NCBI GenBank assembly: GCA_964540135.1
Contig: CAZILK010000004.1
Coordinates: 1 to 60,952, forward strand
DNA: 60,952 nucleotides
Origin: CAZCAQ01 sp964540135
Lineage (GTDB): Bacteria > Patescibacteriota > WWE3 > UBA101185 > UBA10185
Direction of reading: 5' to 3'
In this document: positions 40,899 to 48,672 of the stretch, in pieces
Layout: the number at the start of each line of letters is the position of its first letter
Position numbering within the stretch: position 1 is the first letter of the stretch
The notes under the pieces: model-generated
The model's input: only the letters and a program-made list of their open reading frames with translations
Databases searched by the model: none
What the model was told of the DNA's origin: nothing
Translations under genes and position numbers: made by a program

Positions 40899-41797
40899 AT
40901 GTTTTAAAATATAAATTCCATTACTTAATCTTTTCTCTTTTAATAATGCTTCCTGGTGCCTTTTTCCTCGTTACCGAAGGACTTAAACTTGGGATTGATT
41001 TCACTGGCGGTTCTGTTAGTGTTTATAGTTTTGTAAAGGACGCAAAGATTGCGGATTTTGAAAAAGCATACACATCAAACGGAGTTGGTGATCCTAAAGT
41101 TTCACTTGTTAATAACGAAATAACTGTTAGAAGTAAAATAATAGATACCTCAAAAAACGCCAAGATTGTTACTGATCTGAAAAAGGAATACCCAAAGCTT
41201 GTAGTTAAATCGTTTGAGACAGTAGGACCAACAGTTGGAGGAGAAACAACCAGAAAAGCGTTGATGTCTGTTTTGATTTCTTCTTTTGTCATCATGCTTT
41301 ATATTGCCTATTCGTTTAAAGATATTCCCAAACCTTATTCAAGCTTGAAATTTGGTATCTCAGCAATAATTGCGATGCTTCATGACGCTTTTGTGGTTAT
41401 TGGAACATTTTCTATTCTAGGTCATTATTTAAATGTTGAAGTTGATGCACTCCTGATAACCGCTCTTCTTACAATCATTGGGTTTTCAGTTCATGACACA
41501 ATTGTTGTATTTGATCGCATTAGAGAGAACTTAAATAAACTCTCAAAATCGTCCACCTTTGAAGAGGTTGCTAATTACTCACTGGTTGAAACACTGAACA
41601 GGTCATTAACCACATCACTAACAGTTGTTATAACTTTATTTGCACTTGTAGTTCTTGGTGGAAGCAGCATTCGCTATTTTGTAATAGCTCTTCTTGTTGG
41701 TATAGTTTCAGGAACTTATTCAAGTATATTTACAGCTACCCCAATTCTTGTACTTTGGGAAGCCTACTCCGGAAAACACTCAAAAAAGAAAAAGTAA
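40895..41797 (+). CDS. secF: Protein translocase subunit SecF
   Basis: The 300-residue partner of SecD has membrane helix 1, the short periplasmic domain with GIDFTGGSVSVYSF and VGPTVGGE, and the C-terminal helices with GFSVHDTIVVFDRIRENL. It overlaps secD by 4 bases (ATGA), implying coupled translation. A short lysine tail (KHSKKKK) ends the protein. recJ starts 4 bases later. Confidence 0.95.
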   Translation: MNVLKYKFHYLIFSLLIMLPGAFFLVTEGLKLGIDFTGGSVSVYSFVKDAKIADFEKAYTSNGVGDPKVSLVNNEITVRSKIIDTSKNAKIVTDLKKEYPKLVVKSFETVGPTVGGETTRKALMSVLISSFVIMLYIAYSFKDIPKPYSSLKFGISAIIAMLHDAFVVIGTFSILGHYLNVEVDALLITALLTIIGFSVHDTIVVFDRIRENLNKLSKSSTFEEVANYSLVETLNRSLTTSLTVVITLFALVVLGGSSIRYFVIALLVGIVSGTYSSIFTATPILVLWEAYSGKHSKKKK

Positions 41798-41801
41798 GTT
41801 C

Positions 41802-43445
41802 ATGAAAAAATGGAATATCATAAAACACTACTCCCCAGAACTTGATGTTGTCGCAAGTATTTTGGAAAACAGAGGACTTGATACTAAAGAGAAGATTCAT
41901 GAATTTTTAAATCCCCCGTCACTTCAATCATACATTGCTGCTATGCCCATTGAGTTTAAAACAAGTCTCAAGAATTCACGGGACATGGTTTTTAAGGCAA
42001 TAGAAGACTCAGTACCTATTCTAATTTACGGAGACTACGATTCAGACGGAGTATCTGCTACAGCACTACTATACAGCACACTAACGAAGACTTTAGGTTA
42101 CTCCAAATGTTCGTACTTTATCCCAAATCGGTTTGAGCACGGCTATGGTTTATCAGTTAAAGCGTTTGATGAAGCATACACTTCTTTAAAAGAAAACTTT
42201 GGGGAGAGTCCTTATTATCTGCTTATTACTGTTGATACAGGCATAACTGCTGTTGAGGAAATAGCCCATGCTCAAAAGAATAACTTTAAAACAATCATTA
42301 CCGATCATCACCAAAAACCAAATCCACTACCTGAGGCTAATGTAATAGTTTGGTCTGGAGAAACAGTTGGCTGCGGATTATCTTGGATACTTTGTACCGC
42401 ACTTGGCTTAAAAGACTTAAGTGGGATAGATCTTGTCGCTCTTGCAACAGTAACCGATCTTCAGGCTCTAGTAGGATTTAGCAGAACAGCTGTAATCAAA
42501 GGGCTTGAGAGTATGAATAACAAACCAAGAGTTGGCATTAAGAAGCTTTTGGATATAGCTGGTAAGTCAAAGCAAATTACAGTCTATGACCTTGGGTGGG
42601 TAATTGGGCCTAGAATTAATGCACTTGGGAGAATGGACCATGCTATCAAAGGAGTTGAGCTTTTAACAACAGAGGATGAAGAGAAGGCGGTTGAGATTGC
42701 AGGTCTCTTACAAGACACTAATTTGCTTAGGCAAGATGAGACAGAGAAGATGTATGATCTTGCTCAGGTTGAAACAAAGCCTGAAGATAAGATTATTATC
42801 TCTGTAAATCAAGAATATCATGAAGGAATCATCGGCCTTGTAGCTTCAAAACTTGTTCAAAAATACTACAAACCGGTAATTGTCATTTCTCATGATGGGA
42901 CTGTGGGTAAAGGCAGTGTGAGATCAATTCCTGGCATAAACATTATTGAGATTTTAAGGCAATTTGAGTCTGATTTTGAAAAACTAGGCGGGCACCCTAT
43001 GGCTGCTGGGTTTAGCATAAAGCTCACTAACATTAAGACACTTGAGACAAAGCTTGTTGAGTATATGAATGCTCACTATACAGAAGCTGATTTTGTTCCC
43101 TTTATTGATGTTGATGTTGAGATACCTGTAAGTCTAATTACACTTGATCTTTATACTCAGGTAAGTAAACTCATGCCTTATGGTAATGGTAATCCAGAAC
43201 CAGTATTTTGTGTTAGAGATCTGAAAGTAACAGCTGCAAATACTGTTGGAAGAGATTTAAAGCATGTTTCATTTACATTTCTGGCTGATGGTAAAAACTA
43301 CAAAGGCATATATTTCAACGCACCATCTGACGTATTAACTATAAAGGCGGGAAGTCTAATTGATGTAGTGTTTTGTCTTTCAAGAAATGACTATAATCAA
43401 AAAACCTCAATAGACTTGCTTATTAAAGATATACTGCTAAAATAA
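41802..43445 (+). CDS. recJ: Single-stranded-DNA exonuclease RecJ
   Basis: A 5'-3' exonuclease for recombination and repair. The 547-residue product has the DHH-family motifs IYGDYDSDGVSATALLY, TVDTGITA, TDHHQKP and, later, the DHHA1 part with GKGSVRSIPGINI and GGHPMAAGF. A C-terminal OB fold follows. I chose ATG 41802, just after secF, over a longer in-frame ATG inside secF. The aspS promoter lies in its last codons. Confidence 0.95.
   Translation: MKKWNIIKHYSPELDVVASILENRGLDTKEKIHEFLNPPSLQSYIAAMPIEFKTSLKNSRDMVFKAIEDSVPILIYGDYDSDGVSATALLYSTLTKTLGYSKCSYFIPNRFEHGYGLSVKAFDEAYTSLKENFGESPYYLLITVDTGITAVEEIAHAQKNNFKTIITDHHQKPNPLPEANVIVWSGETVGCGLSWILCTALGLKDLSGIDLVALATVTDLQALVGFSRTAVIKGLESMNNKPRVGIKKLLDIAGKSKQITVYDLGWVIGPRINALGRMDHAIKGVELLTTEDEEKAVEIAGLLQDTNLLRQDETEKMYDLAQVETKPEDKIIISVNQEYHEGIIGLVASKLVQKYYKPVIVISHDGTVGKGSVRSIPGINIIEILRQFESDFEKLGGHPMAAGFSIKLTNIKTLETKLVEYMNAHYTEADFVPFIDVDVEIPVSLITLDLYTQVSKLMPYGNGNPEPVFCVRDLKVTAANTVGRDLKHVSFTFLADGKNYKGIYFNAPSDVLTIKAGSLIDVVFCLSRNDYNQKTSIDLLIKDILLK
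43416..43443 (+). promoter_or_regulatory. Promoter of the aspS T-box leader
   Basis: TTGCTT (43416-43421), 16 bases, TAAAAT (43438-43443) preceded by TGC. It lies in the last codons of recJ. Transcription would start near 43450 and give a leader of about 190 bases. Confidence 0.65.
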
Positions 43446-43449
43446 TTAA

Positions 43450-43613
43450 GAATTCAAAATGCCGTAAAAAAGAAAGTGACACTTTTTTGGTTAAGACCTG
43501 GCAGATGGTAGGAAATGACCATCCGGGAATGCCCGTTATAGCTGTGAACAAGATAAAGACAGGGTGGCACCGTCCACCTAAGGACCCCGTCAAAGAAGAC
43601 GGGGTATTTTTGT
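43450..43613 (+). promoter_or_regulatory. T-box riboswitch controlling aspS
   Basis: The T-box AGGGTGGCACCG is at 43561-43572. The terminator is ACCCCGTC (43584-43591) paired with GACGGGGT (43598-43605), followed by ATTTTTG. The antiterminator can be drawn exactly: GGG (43562-43564) with CCC (43586-43588), GTCC (43572-43575) with GGAC (43582-43585), leaving the 7-base bulge TGGCACC. TGGC would pair with a tRNA 3' GCCA, the discriminator of tRNA-Asp and tRNA-Asn. Upstream, GATGGT (43504-43509) pairs with ACCATC (43518-43523) and CCTG (43497-43500) with CGGG (43524-43527), a short stem I. The specifier codon is not certain; GAC occurs at 43517-43519. Confidence 0.88.
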
Positions 43614-43638
43614 ATTTAAATTAAGAAATCGGAGGTAT

Positions 43639-44940
43639 ATGGAAGAACTAACAAGAATACATGTAGCACAGCTACAGGAGAATGTTGGTAAAGTAGTTAA
43701 AATTGCAGGATTTGTACACGCAATAAGGAATCAAGGAAGTATTAAGTTTCTACTTATTCGTGATGTTAGCGGTATAGCTCAGAGTGTGGTACTCAAGACA
43801 TCTGAAGCTTTTTCTAAACTTGAGGAAGTAACACTTGAGTCAGTAGTTGAGCTTACAGGACTTGCCAAAGCTGAAAAACAAGCCCCAGGAGGCTTTGAGC
43901 TTGAGGCTCAGGAGCTAACTATACTATCCAAAGCTTTACCCTCTCTACCAATACCGGTTGTTGTTGAGAAATCTGGAGAAGAGGTTGACATTTCAAAAAG
44001 ACTGGACTGGAGATGGCTTGACTTGCGTCGTGAAGAAAGTCTGCGTATTTTTAAGGTTTGGACAGAGCTTGAAAAAGGGTTTAGAGAATATATGGAAAAA
44101 GCTCAGTACATGCAGGTTTATGGGCCTTCTTTTATGAGCTCGGCTAGTGAGTCAGGTGCCGAAGTCTTTGAGGTGAAGTATTTTGATAGGAAAGCATATC
44201 TTGCTCAGTCCCCTCAATTCTATAAACAAATGGCAATGAGCTCAGGCTTTGAAAGAGTCTTTATGACAGGTCCGGTTTTTCGTGCTGAGCTTTCTTTCAC
44301 GACAAGGCATTTAACCGAATTTACTGGCTGGGATTTTGAGCTCTCTTATATAAATTCACATCATGATGTAATGGATGAGCTGGAGAATTTTTTAGTTTCT
44401 GGTTTTAAGAAAATAGAAGCTGCTGGGCTTGTGAAAGATATAGTGATACCTGAAAAACCATTTCCACGCCTAACTATGCGTGAAGTAAAAGCTTTGTTAG
44501 CCGAGGAGGGTGTTCGCAGTGAGAAAGAGCACGATGTTAGTCCTGAAGAAGAAAGAGCCTTGCACGGAGTTATTGCTAAAAAATATGGGCATGATTTCGT
44601 GTTTATTACTGACTGGGATATCTCTGCCAGGCCTTTCTATCACATGAGGCATGCTGATAACAACTCACTTACAAAAAGCTTTGACTTATTATACAGAGGT
44701 CTTGAAATAGTAACTGGAGCTCAAAGAGAGCATCGACATGATGTTTTAACAACTCAAGCACTTGAAAAAGGTATGGTACTTTCAGATATTGATTACTATA
44801 TTAACTTCTTTAAATACGGTTGTCCGCCTCATGGAGGAGTTGGTATTGGACCCGGAAGAATTGTTATGCAACTACTTGGGCTCTCAAGCATTAAAGAGGC
44901 AACATATTTGCCAAGAGATGTTAAGAGGTTGACACCTTAG
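43639..44940 (+). CDS. aspS: Aspartyl-tRNA synthetase, archaeal type, probably non-discriminating
   Basis: Charges tRNA-Asp, and probably tRNA-Asn, with aspartate. At 433 residues it lacks the GAD insertion of the usual bacterial AspRS. The OB anticodon domain has IAGFVHAIRNQGSIKFLLIR with the histidine typical of non-discriminating enzymes, and KQAPGGFEL. Class II motif 2 is VFMTGPVFRAELSFTTRHL; motif 3 is GIGPGRIVMQLLGL; the end is LPRDVKRLTP. A GGAGG Shine-Dalgarno lies 4 bases before the ATG. It is controlled by the T-box leader upstream. Confidence 0.93.
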   Translation: MEELTRIHVAQLQENVGKVVKIAGFVHAIRNQGSIKFLLIRDVSGIAQSVVLKTSEAFSKLEEVTLESVVELTGLAKAEKQAPGGFELEAQELTILSKALPSLPIPVVVEKSGEEVDISKRLDWRWLDLRREESLRIFKVWTELEKGFREYMEKAQYMQVYGPSFMSSASESGAEVFEVKYFDRKAYLAQSPQFYKQMAMSSGFERVFMTGPVFRAELSFTTRHLTEFTGWDFELSYINSHHDVMDELENFLVSGFKKIEAAGLVKDIVIPEKPFPRLTMREVKALLAEEGVRSEKEHDVSPEEERALHGVIAKKYGHDFVFITDWDISARPFYHMRHADNNSLTKSFDLLYRGLEIVTGAQREHRHDVLTTQALEKGMVLSDIDYYINFFKYGCPPHGGVGIGPGRIVMQLLGLSSIKEATYLPRDVKRLTP

Positions 44941-44962
44941 TGTAATTTCCTGCCTCTTTGGC

Positions 44963-44968
44963 TATAGT
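44963..44968 (+). promoter_or_regulatory. -10 box for the carboxypeptidase gene
   Basis: TATAGT (44963-44968) ends 6 bases before the ATG at 44975, in a gap of only 34 bases after aspS. A leaderless mRNA is predicted. Confidence 0.5.
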
Positions 44969-44974
44969 TGTTGC

Positions 44975-46003
44975 ATGTATATTTCTGTTTTGCAAAGACT
45001 GCAGATTTATATACTCTACATTTTGTTGAGTGCATTCATCCTGCTTGATAAATTTGGCAACAGGATAATATTAGCTTCTAAGATTGGAATTAGGCTACTT
45101 TGCATTTTGTTTATTGGAGCTTTTCTACATTCCGTCAAATTGCAAGATAAAGATATTGGTTATTTATTTGATGCCTATTTTTATGTTCCGACAAGTCAGG
45201 TTTCATTTGTAAAAAAAGAGCTTGGGCCTAAAAGACTAAACAAATTACCACCCCCAGAAGTAACAGCGCAAGGAGTATTGATTAAAGACGTGAGGAGTGA
45301 TCTGATTTTGTTTGAGAAAAATAAAGATCAGGTATTTCCTCCTGCCTCAACAACAAAACTCATGACAGCTCTAGTAGCACTTGATCTGTATTCACAAACC
45401 GACAAATTTACAATTGATCTTGAGTGTACGCAAGTACCTAGTCAAAGAGCGGGGTTTTATCCAGGGGAAGTATTTACTGTAAAAGATCTAGTGTATTCTC
45501 TTCTGATCTCATCGGCAGGAGATTCTGCCTGTGCCCTGTCAAACCATATTCCCACTACAGTGTTTGTCGGTAAGATGAATGCAAAAGCAGACAAACTCGG
45601 CATGAAGCACTCGAAGTTTTCAAACGCAATAGGGCTTGATGATTTTGAGAATGGACAAAGCTCTACACCAGCTGATTTAGCGTTACTCGCCAAAGCCTCT
45701 ATTGAGAACAAGATAATCTCAGATATTGTTCGAAACCAAACCTATATTGTTAATTCGTTAGAATCTTCAACTTCAATTCCCATAACCCATACCTTGATAA
45801 ATACCAATAAGCTACTTGGTGAAATACCAAATACTGTTGGCTTAAAAACAGGCAAAACAGATGGTGCTGGAGAGGTTTTGATATATGCGTACGAGAAAGA
45901 CAAGATTAAACTTATTATTGTGACAATGAAAAGTGATGACCGCTTTGGTGACACAAAGAAACTACTTGAATGGGTTCTTGCTGAATACTCCTGGACTACT
46001 TAA
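44975..46003 (+). CDS. D-alanyl-D-alanine carboxypeptidase (PBP5 family)
   Basis: Trims the terminal D-Ala from peptidoglycan stem peptides. The 342-residue product has two hydrophobic N-terminal segments (about 10-25 and 38-52), so it is membrane-anchored at the front. Motifs: SxxK as S125-TTK128 in PPASTTKLMTAL; the SxN motif reads SAGD near 180-183, where SAND or SGND is usual; KTG in VGLKTGKTDG. The C-terminal beta domain of PBP5 is missing. It overlaps the convergent gene at its 3' end by 8 bases. Confidence 0.9.
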   Translation: MYISVLQRLQIYILYILLSAFILLDKFGNRIILASKIGIRLLCILFIGAFLHSVKLQDKDIGYLFDAYFYVPTSQVSFVKKELGPKRLNKLPPPEVTAQGVLIKDVRSDLILFEKNKDQVFPPASTTKLMTALVALDLYSQTDKFTIDLECTQVPSQRAGFYPGEVFTVKDLVYSLLISSAGDSACALSNHIPTTVFVGKMNAKADKLGMKHSKFSNAIGLDDFENGQSSTPADLALLAKASIENKIISDIVRNQTYIVNSLESSTSIPITHTLINTNKLLGEIPNTVGLKTGKTDGAGEVLIYAYEKDKIKLIIVTMKSDDRFGDTKKLLEWVLAEYSWTT

Positions 46004-47156
46004 CAGGGTCTTTTTTAACTCCCGAATCATCAGGCTCAGTTCCTTTAACAAAAGTACCGTCAATTGCAGGATAGTAAATTGTTATTTCCCCTTTCGCGCC
46101 AAGTTGAGAGGCATATCTGCCTTCAAAGACATAAATTGGTTGTAAGTAAGTCTGAGGTCTTATGTTGTCGTAATAGGCAAGGTAGACCTTTTCAATCGTA
46201 ACTTTACCAACATCTGTTTTTTTATAAACTTCAAACGGTGACTTGTTGTTTGGTGTAACATTGGCTATAACCCCGCTACCTTTTGCTACATTTTGCCATG
46301 CAAGCTGAACCGGGATAATAGGGTACGATGCTTCACTAGTTTCTTCAATACCCCATTCATAAATTTGAACCAAGGGATTTATTAGTTTCTGATTTAAAAC
46401 AGCAGGACTGCCTATAATTATTCGAATTAAACCTTGTTTGGGGTTTGGTCCAAGAATTGGAAAGTCTTCTATTTTTCTAAAATAGTCTGCAAGGTAAAGC
46501 TGGGCTTCAACAGGTGTTGAAGCTTCAACAACTCGTTCGCCAACAAATCTGCCCATAATATTCTTTCTATCTCCCTTTAAATAAAGCGGATCTTTAAATT
46601 TATTTAGGCTTTGAAATAACTCTTCTGCTGTTTTTACAAACTTTTCTTCATTGATCGAACCCAGCTCGTAATAAGAGCTGATATTTTGAAGAGGTGTTGT
46701 TAAATCAATAGATTGTGTTAATAAATCAGTCTGGAGTGTTGCTCCGTTATTTATATCTTTCCAAATAAACTTGTCTGACTTATAGTCGGAAACTATTTCA
46801 AGATCAGAAAAGCCAAGAGCCATTGCTGCATCCTGCGCATTTTTACCTGCATTAAAAGATAGGAATGGCTGTACAAATTTATATACAGTCATCTTTTTCG
46901 GTAAGTCTTTTGGAAACTTACCATCAACAGTGTTTAATTCAAAAGATTCAACCTCACCTGTAATAGGCTGGGCTATGAATTCAAGCGGTTCGAGCTGTCC
47001 GTAAATCGGATTTGGCGGATCTTTTGGGGGGAAAACTAGTTCAAGCGCGCTTTTTATCGGTGTTTTAAAAAATAGTGCAAATGCGTAAATGACAATAAGG
47101 GCTGACAAACCCTTTATAAACATTCGTGCATAATGAGAGGCGACAGTTAAGGACAT
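45996..47156 (-). CDS. Envelope protein of unknown function, 386 aa
   Basis: I do not recognise a named family. One N-terminal membrane segment (about residues 13-32) is followed by a 350-residue external part that begins PPKDPPNPIYGQLEPLEF, rich in proline, and is mostly beta with some helix. The end is Asp/Lys rich (GTEPDDSGVKKDPVK). TAACAT with TGG before it (extended -10, 47165-47173) lies 8 bases before the ATG, so it is probably leaderless and divergent from gltX. Its 3' end overlaps the carboxypeptidase gene by 8 bases, so cell-wall work is possible but unproven. Confidence 0.75.
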   Translation of the reverse strand: MSLTVASHYARMFIKGLSALIVIYAFALFFKTPIKSALELVFPPKDPPNPIYGQLEPLEFIAQPITGEVESFELNTVDGKFPKDLPKKMTVYKFVQPFLSFNAGKNAQDAAMALGFSDLEIVSDYKSDKFIWKDINNGATLQTDLLTQSIDLTTPLQNISSYYELGSINEEKFVKTAEELFQSLNKFKDPLYLKGDRKNIMGRFVGERVVEASTPVEAQLYLADYFRKIEDFPILGPNPKQGLIRIIIGSPAVLNQKLINPLVQIYEWGIEETSEASYPIIPVQLAWQNVAKGSGVIANVTPNNKSPFEVYKKTDVGKVTIEKVYLAYYDNIRPQTYLQPIYVFEGRYASQLGAKGEITIYYPAIDGTFVKGTEPDDSGVKKDPVK

Positions 47157-47164
47157 TCGTTTTT

Positions 47165-47194
47165 ATGTTACCACATCGCCAGTTATGTTAAAAT
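47165..47194. promoter_or_regulatory. Divergent promoters, envelope gene and gltX
   Basis: On the minus strand TGG-TAACAT (47173-47165) and on the plus strand TGT-TAAAAT (47186-47194) are extended -10 boxes for the two divergent genes, 8 and 6 bases from their start codons. The -35 areas overlap, so the two promoters may interfere. GTTACCA (47167-47173) and TGGTAAC (47202-47208) form an inverted repeat across the gltX start. Confidence 0.55.
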
Positions 47195-47200
47195 CCTACC

Positions 47201-48664
47201 ATGGTAACACGAACACGCATGGCTCCAAGCCCAACCGGTGAATTTCACATCGGTGGTATGAGAACATTGCTTTACAACTATGCCTTAGCTAAAAGGGATG
47301 GCGGTGCCTTTATATTAAGAATTGAGGATACCGATAGAGAAAGACACGTTGAGGGAGCTACAGAAAGACTGATTGAGGTGATTAAAGAATATGGTTTAAA
47401 TTGGGACGAGGGGCCTGATATTGGCGGGCCTAATGAGCCATACATACAGTCGCAAAGACTTGAAATTTACACTAAATACGCACAGGAGCTAATAAGCAAC
47501 GGGCATGCGTATTACTGCTTTTGTACAAAAGAACGCCTGGACACACTGCGTGAAGAACAAAGAGCTCAAGGGTTAGCGGCTACAAGATACGATAAGTTGT
47601 GTACACATTTAACTAAAGAAGAGGTCGCTCAAAAGCTTTCAGAAAAAACCTCATATGTCATAAGATTAAATGTACCTGCAAATGAGATCGTAAGCTTTAC
47701 TGACGAGATCTTAGGAACTATTTCTTTTCCAACAAACGATATAGATGACCAAGTTTTACTTAAGTCTGACGGCTATCCAACATATCATTTAGGTGTTGTT
47801 ATTGATGATCACCTGATGGGTATAAATGTGATTATGCGGGGTGTTGAGTGGTTGCCATCAACGCCAAAACATATTTTATTATATAGGGCCTTTGGTTGGA
47901 ATCTCCCAAGATATGGGCATCTTCCGTTACTTAAAGAAATTGGTGAGAACAAAAAATTATCAAAAAGAGTCGGAGCTGTTGGTTCCGTTGAGTTTTTAAA
48001 CGAGGGGTACTTACCTGAGGCTTTACTTAACTTCCTTATGTTTCTTGGTTGGAATCCCGGAACCGAAAAAGAGATCTATACTTTGGAGGAGTTTATAGCT
48101 GATTTCTCACTTGATAAAGTCCATAAAACAGATCTTGTTGTCTTTGATCGCGACAAGCTTTCTTGGTATAACGGCTATTATATTCGCAATTTAGAAACTC
48201 CGGATCTCTTTAACAGACTTACCGTCTGGGCCGAGAAGTTTAGTAAGAACCTATTACTAAGCGATAACCAGAACACAAACATCAAGGTACTTGAACTTGT
48301 TAAAGAGAGGATGAAGACTCTCTCAGATTTTACTTCACTTACAGCCTACTTTTTTAAAGCCCCAAGTATTGACCTGGAATTACTTCTAAAACAAGTAGGG
48401 GATAAGGATCGTTCCAAAGAAATATTCCAAAGCTTCTTAGCTATTTATGAAGAAGTTTCAGCACAAGATTGGAACAGCAAATTTCTGGATGAGCTGTCTC
48501 ACAGTGTTTTAGAAAAAAATGGCTATAAACCAAAAGAAGCTTTCATGACTTTAAGAGTCGGAGTTACAGGGTCAACTACAACCCCACCACTTTTTGATGT
48601 GCTTGAAGTACTAGGGCTAAAAGAGACAATTTTTCGTATGAAAGAAGTTCTTAAAATGCTATAG
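47201..48664 (+). CDS. gltX: Glutamyl-tRNA synthetase
   Basis: Charges tRNA-Glu and, in bacteria without GlnRS, also tRNA-Gln. The 487-residue class I enzyme has the HIGH-like motif PSPTGEFHIGGMRTLLYNY, the KMSKS-like KLSKRVGAV, and SWYNGYYIRNL. A zinc-like CFC stretch lies near residue 107 (YYCFCTKERL). No GlnRS was seen in the window. Transcription is probably leaderless from an extended -10 box. The histidine kinase follows after 8 bases with its own promoter. Confidence 0.96.
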   Translation: MVTRTRMAPSPTGEFHIGGMRTLLYNYALAKRDGGAFILRIEDTDRERHVEGATERLIEVIKEYGLNWDEGPDIGGPNEPYIQSQRLEIYTKYAQELISNGHAYYCFCTKERLDTLREEQRAQGLAATRYDKLCTHLTKEEVAQKLSEKTSYVIRLNVPANEIVSFTDEILGTISFPTNDIDDQVLLKSDGYPTYHLGVVIDDHLMGINVIMRGVEWLPSTPKHILLYRAFGWNLPRYGHLPLLKEIGENKKLSKRVGAVGSVEFLNEGYLPEALLNFLMFLGWNPGTEKEIYTLEEFIADFSLDKVHKTDLVVFDRDKLSWYNGYYIRNLETPDLFNRLTVWAEKFSKNLLLSDNQNTNIKVLELVKERMKTLSDFTSLTAYFFKAPSIDLELLLKQVGDKDRSKEIFQSFLAIYEEVSAQDWNSKFLDELSHSVLEKNGYKPKEAFMTLRVGVTGSTTTPPLFDVLEVLGLKETIFRMKEVLKML

Positions 48665-48665
48665 T
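48657..48665 (+). promoter_or_regulatory. Extended -10 promoter for the histidine kinase
   Basis: TGC then TATAGT (48660-48665) in the last codon of gltX, 7 bases before the ATG at 48673. It would allow separate expression of the two-component pair. Confidence 0.6.
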
Positions 48666-48672
48666 TTTAGTA

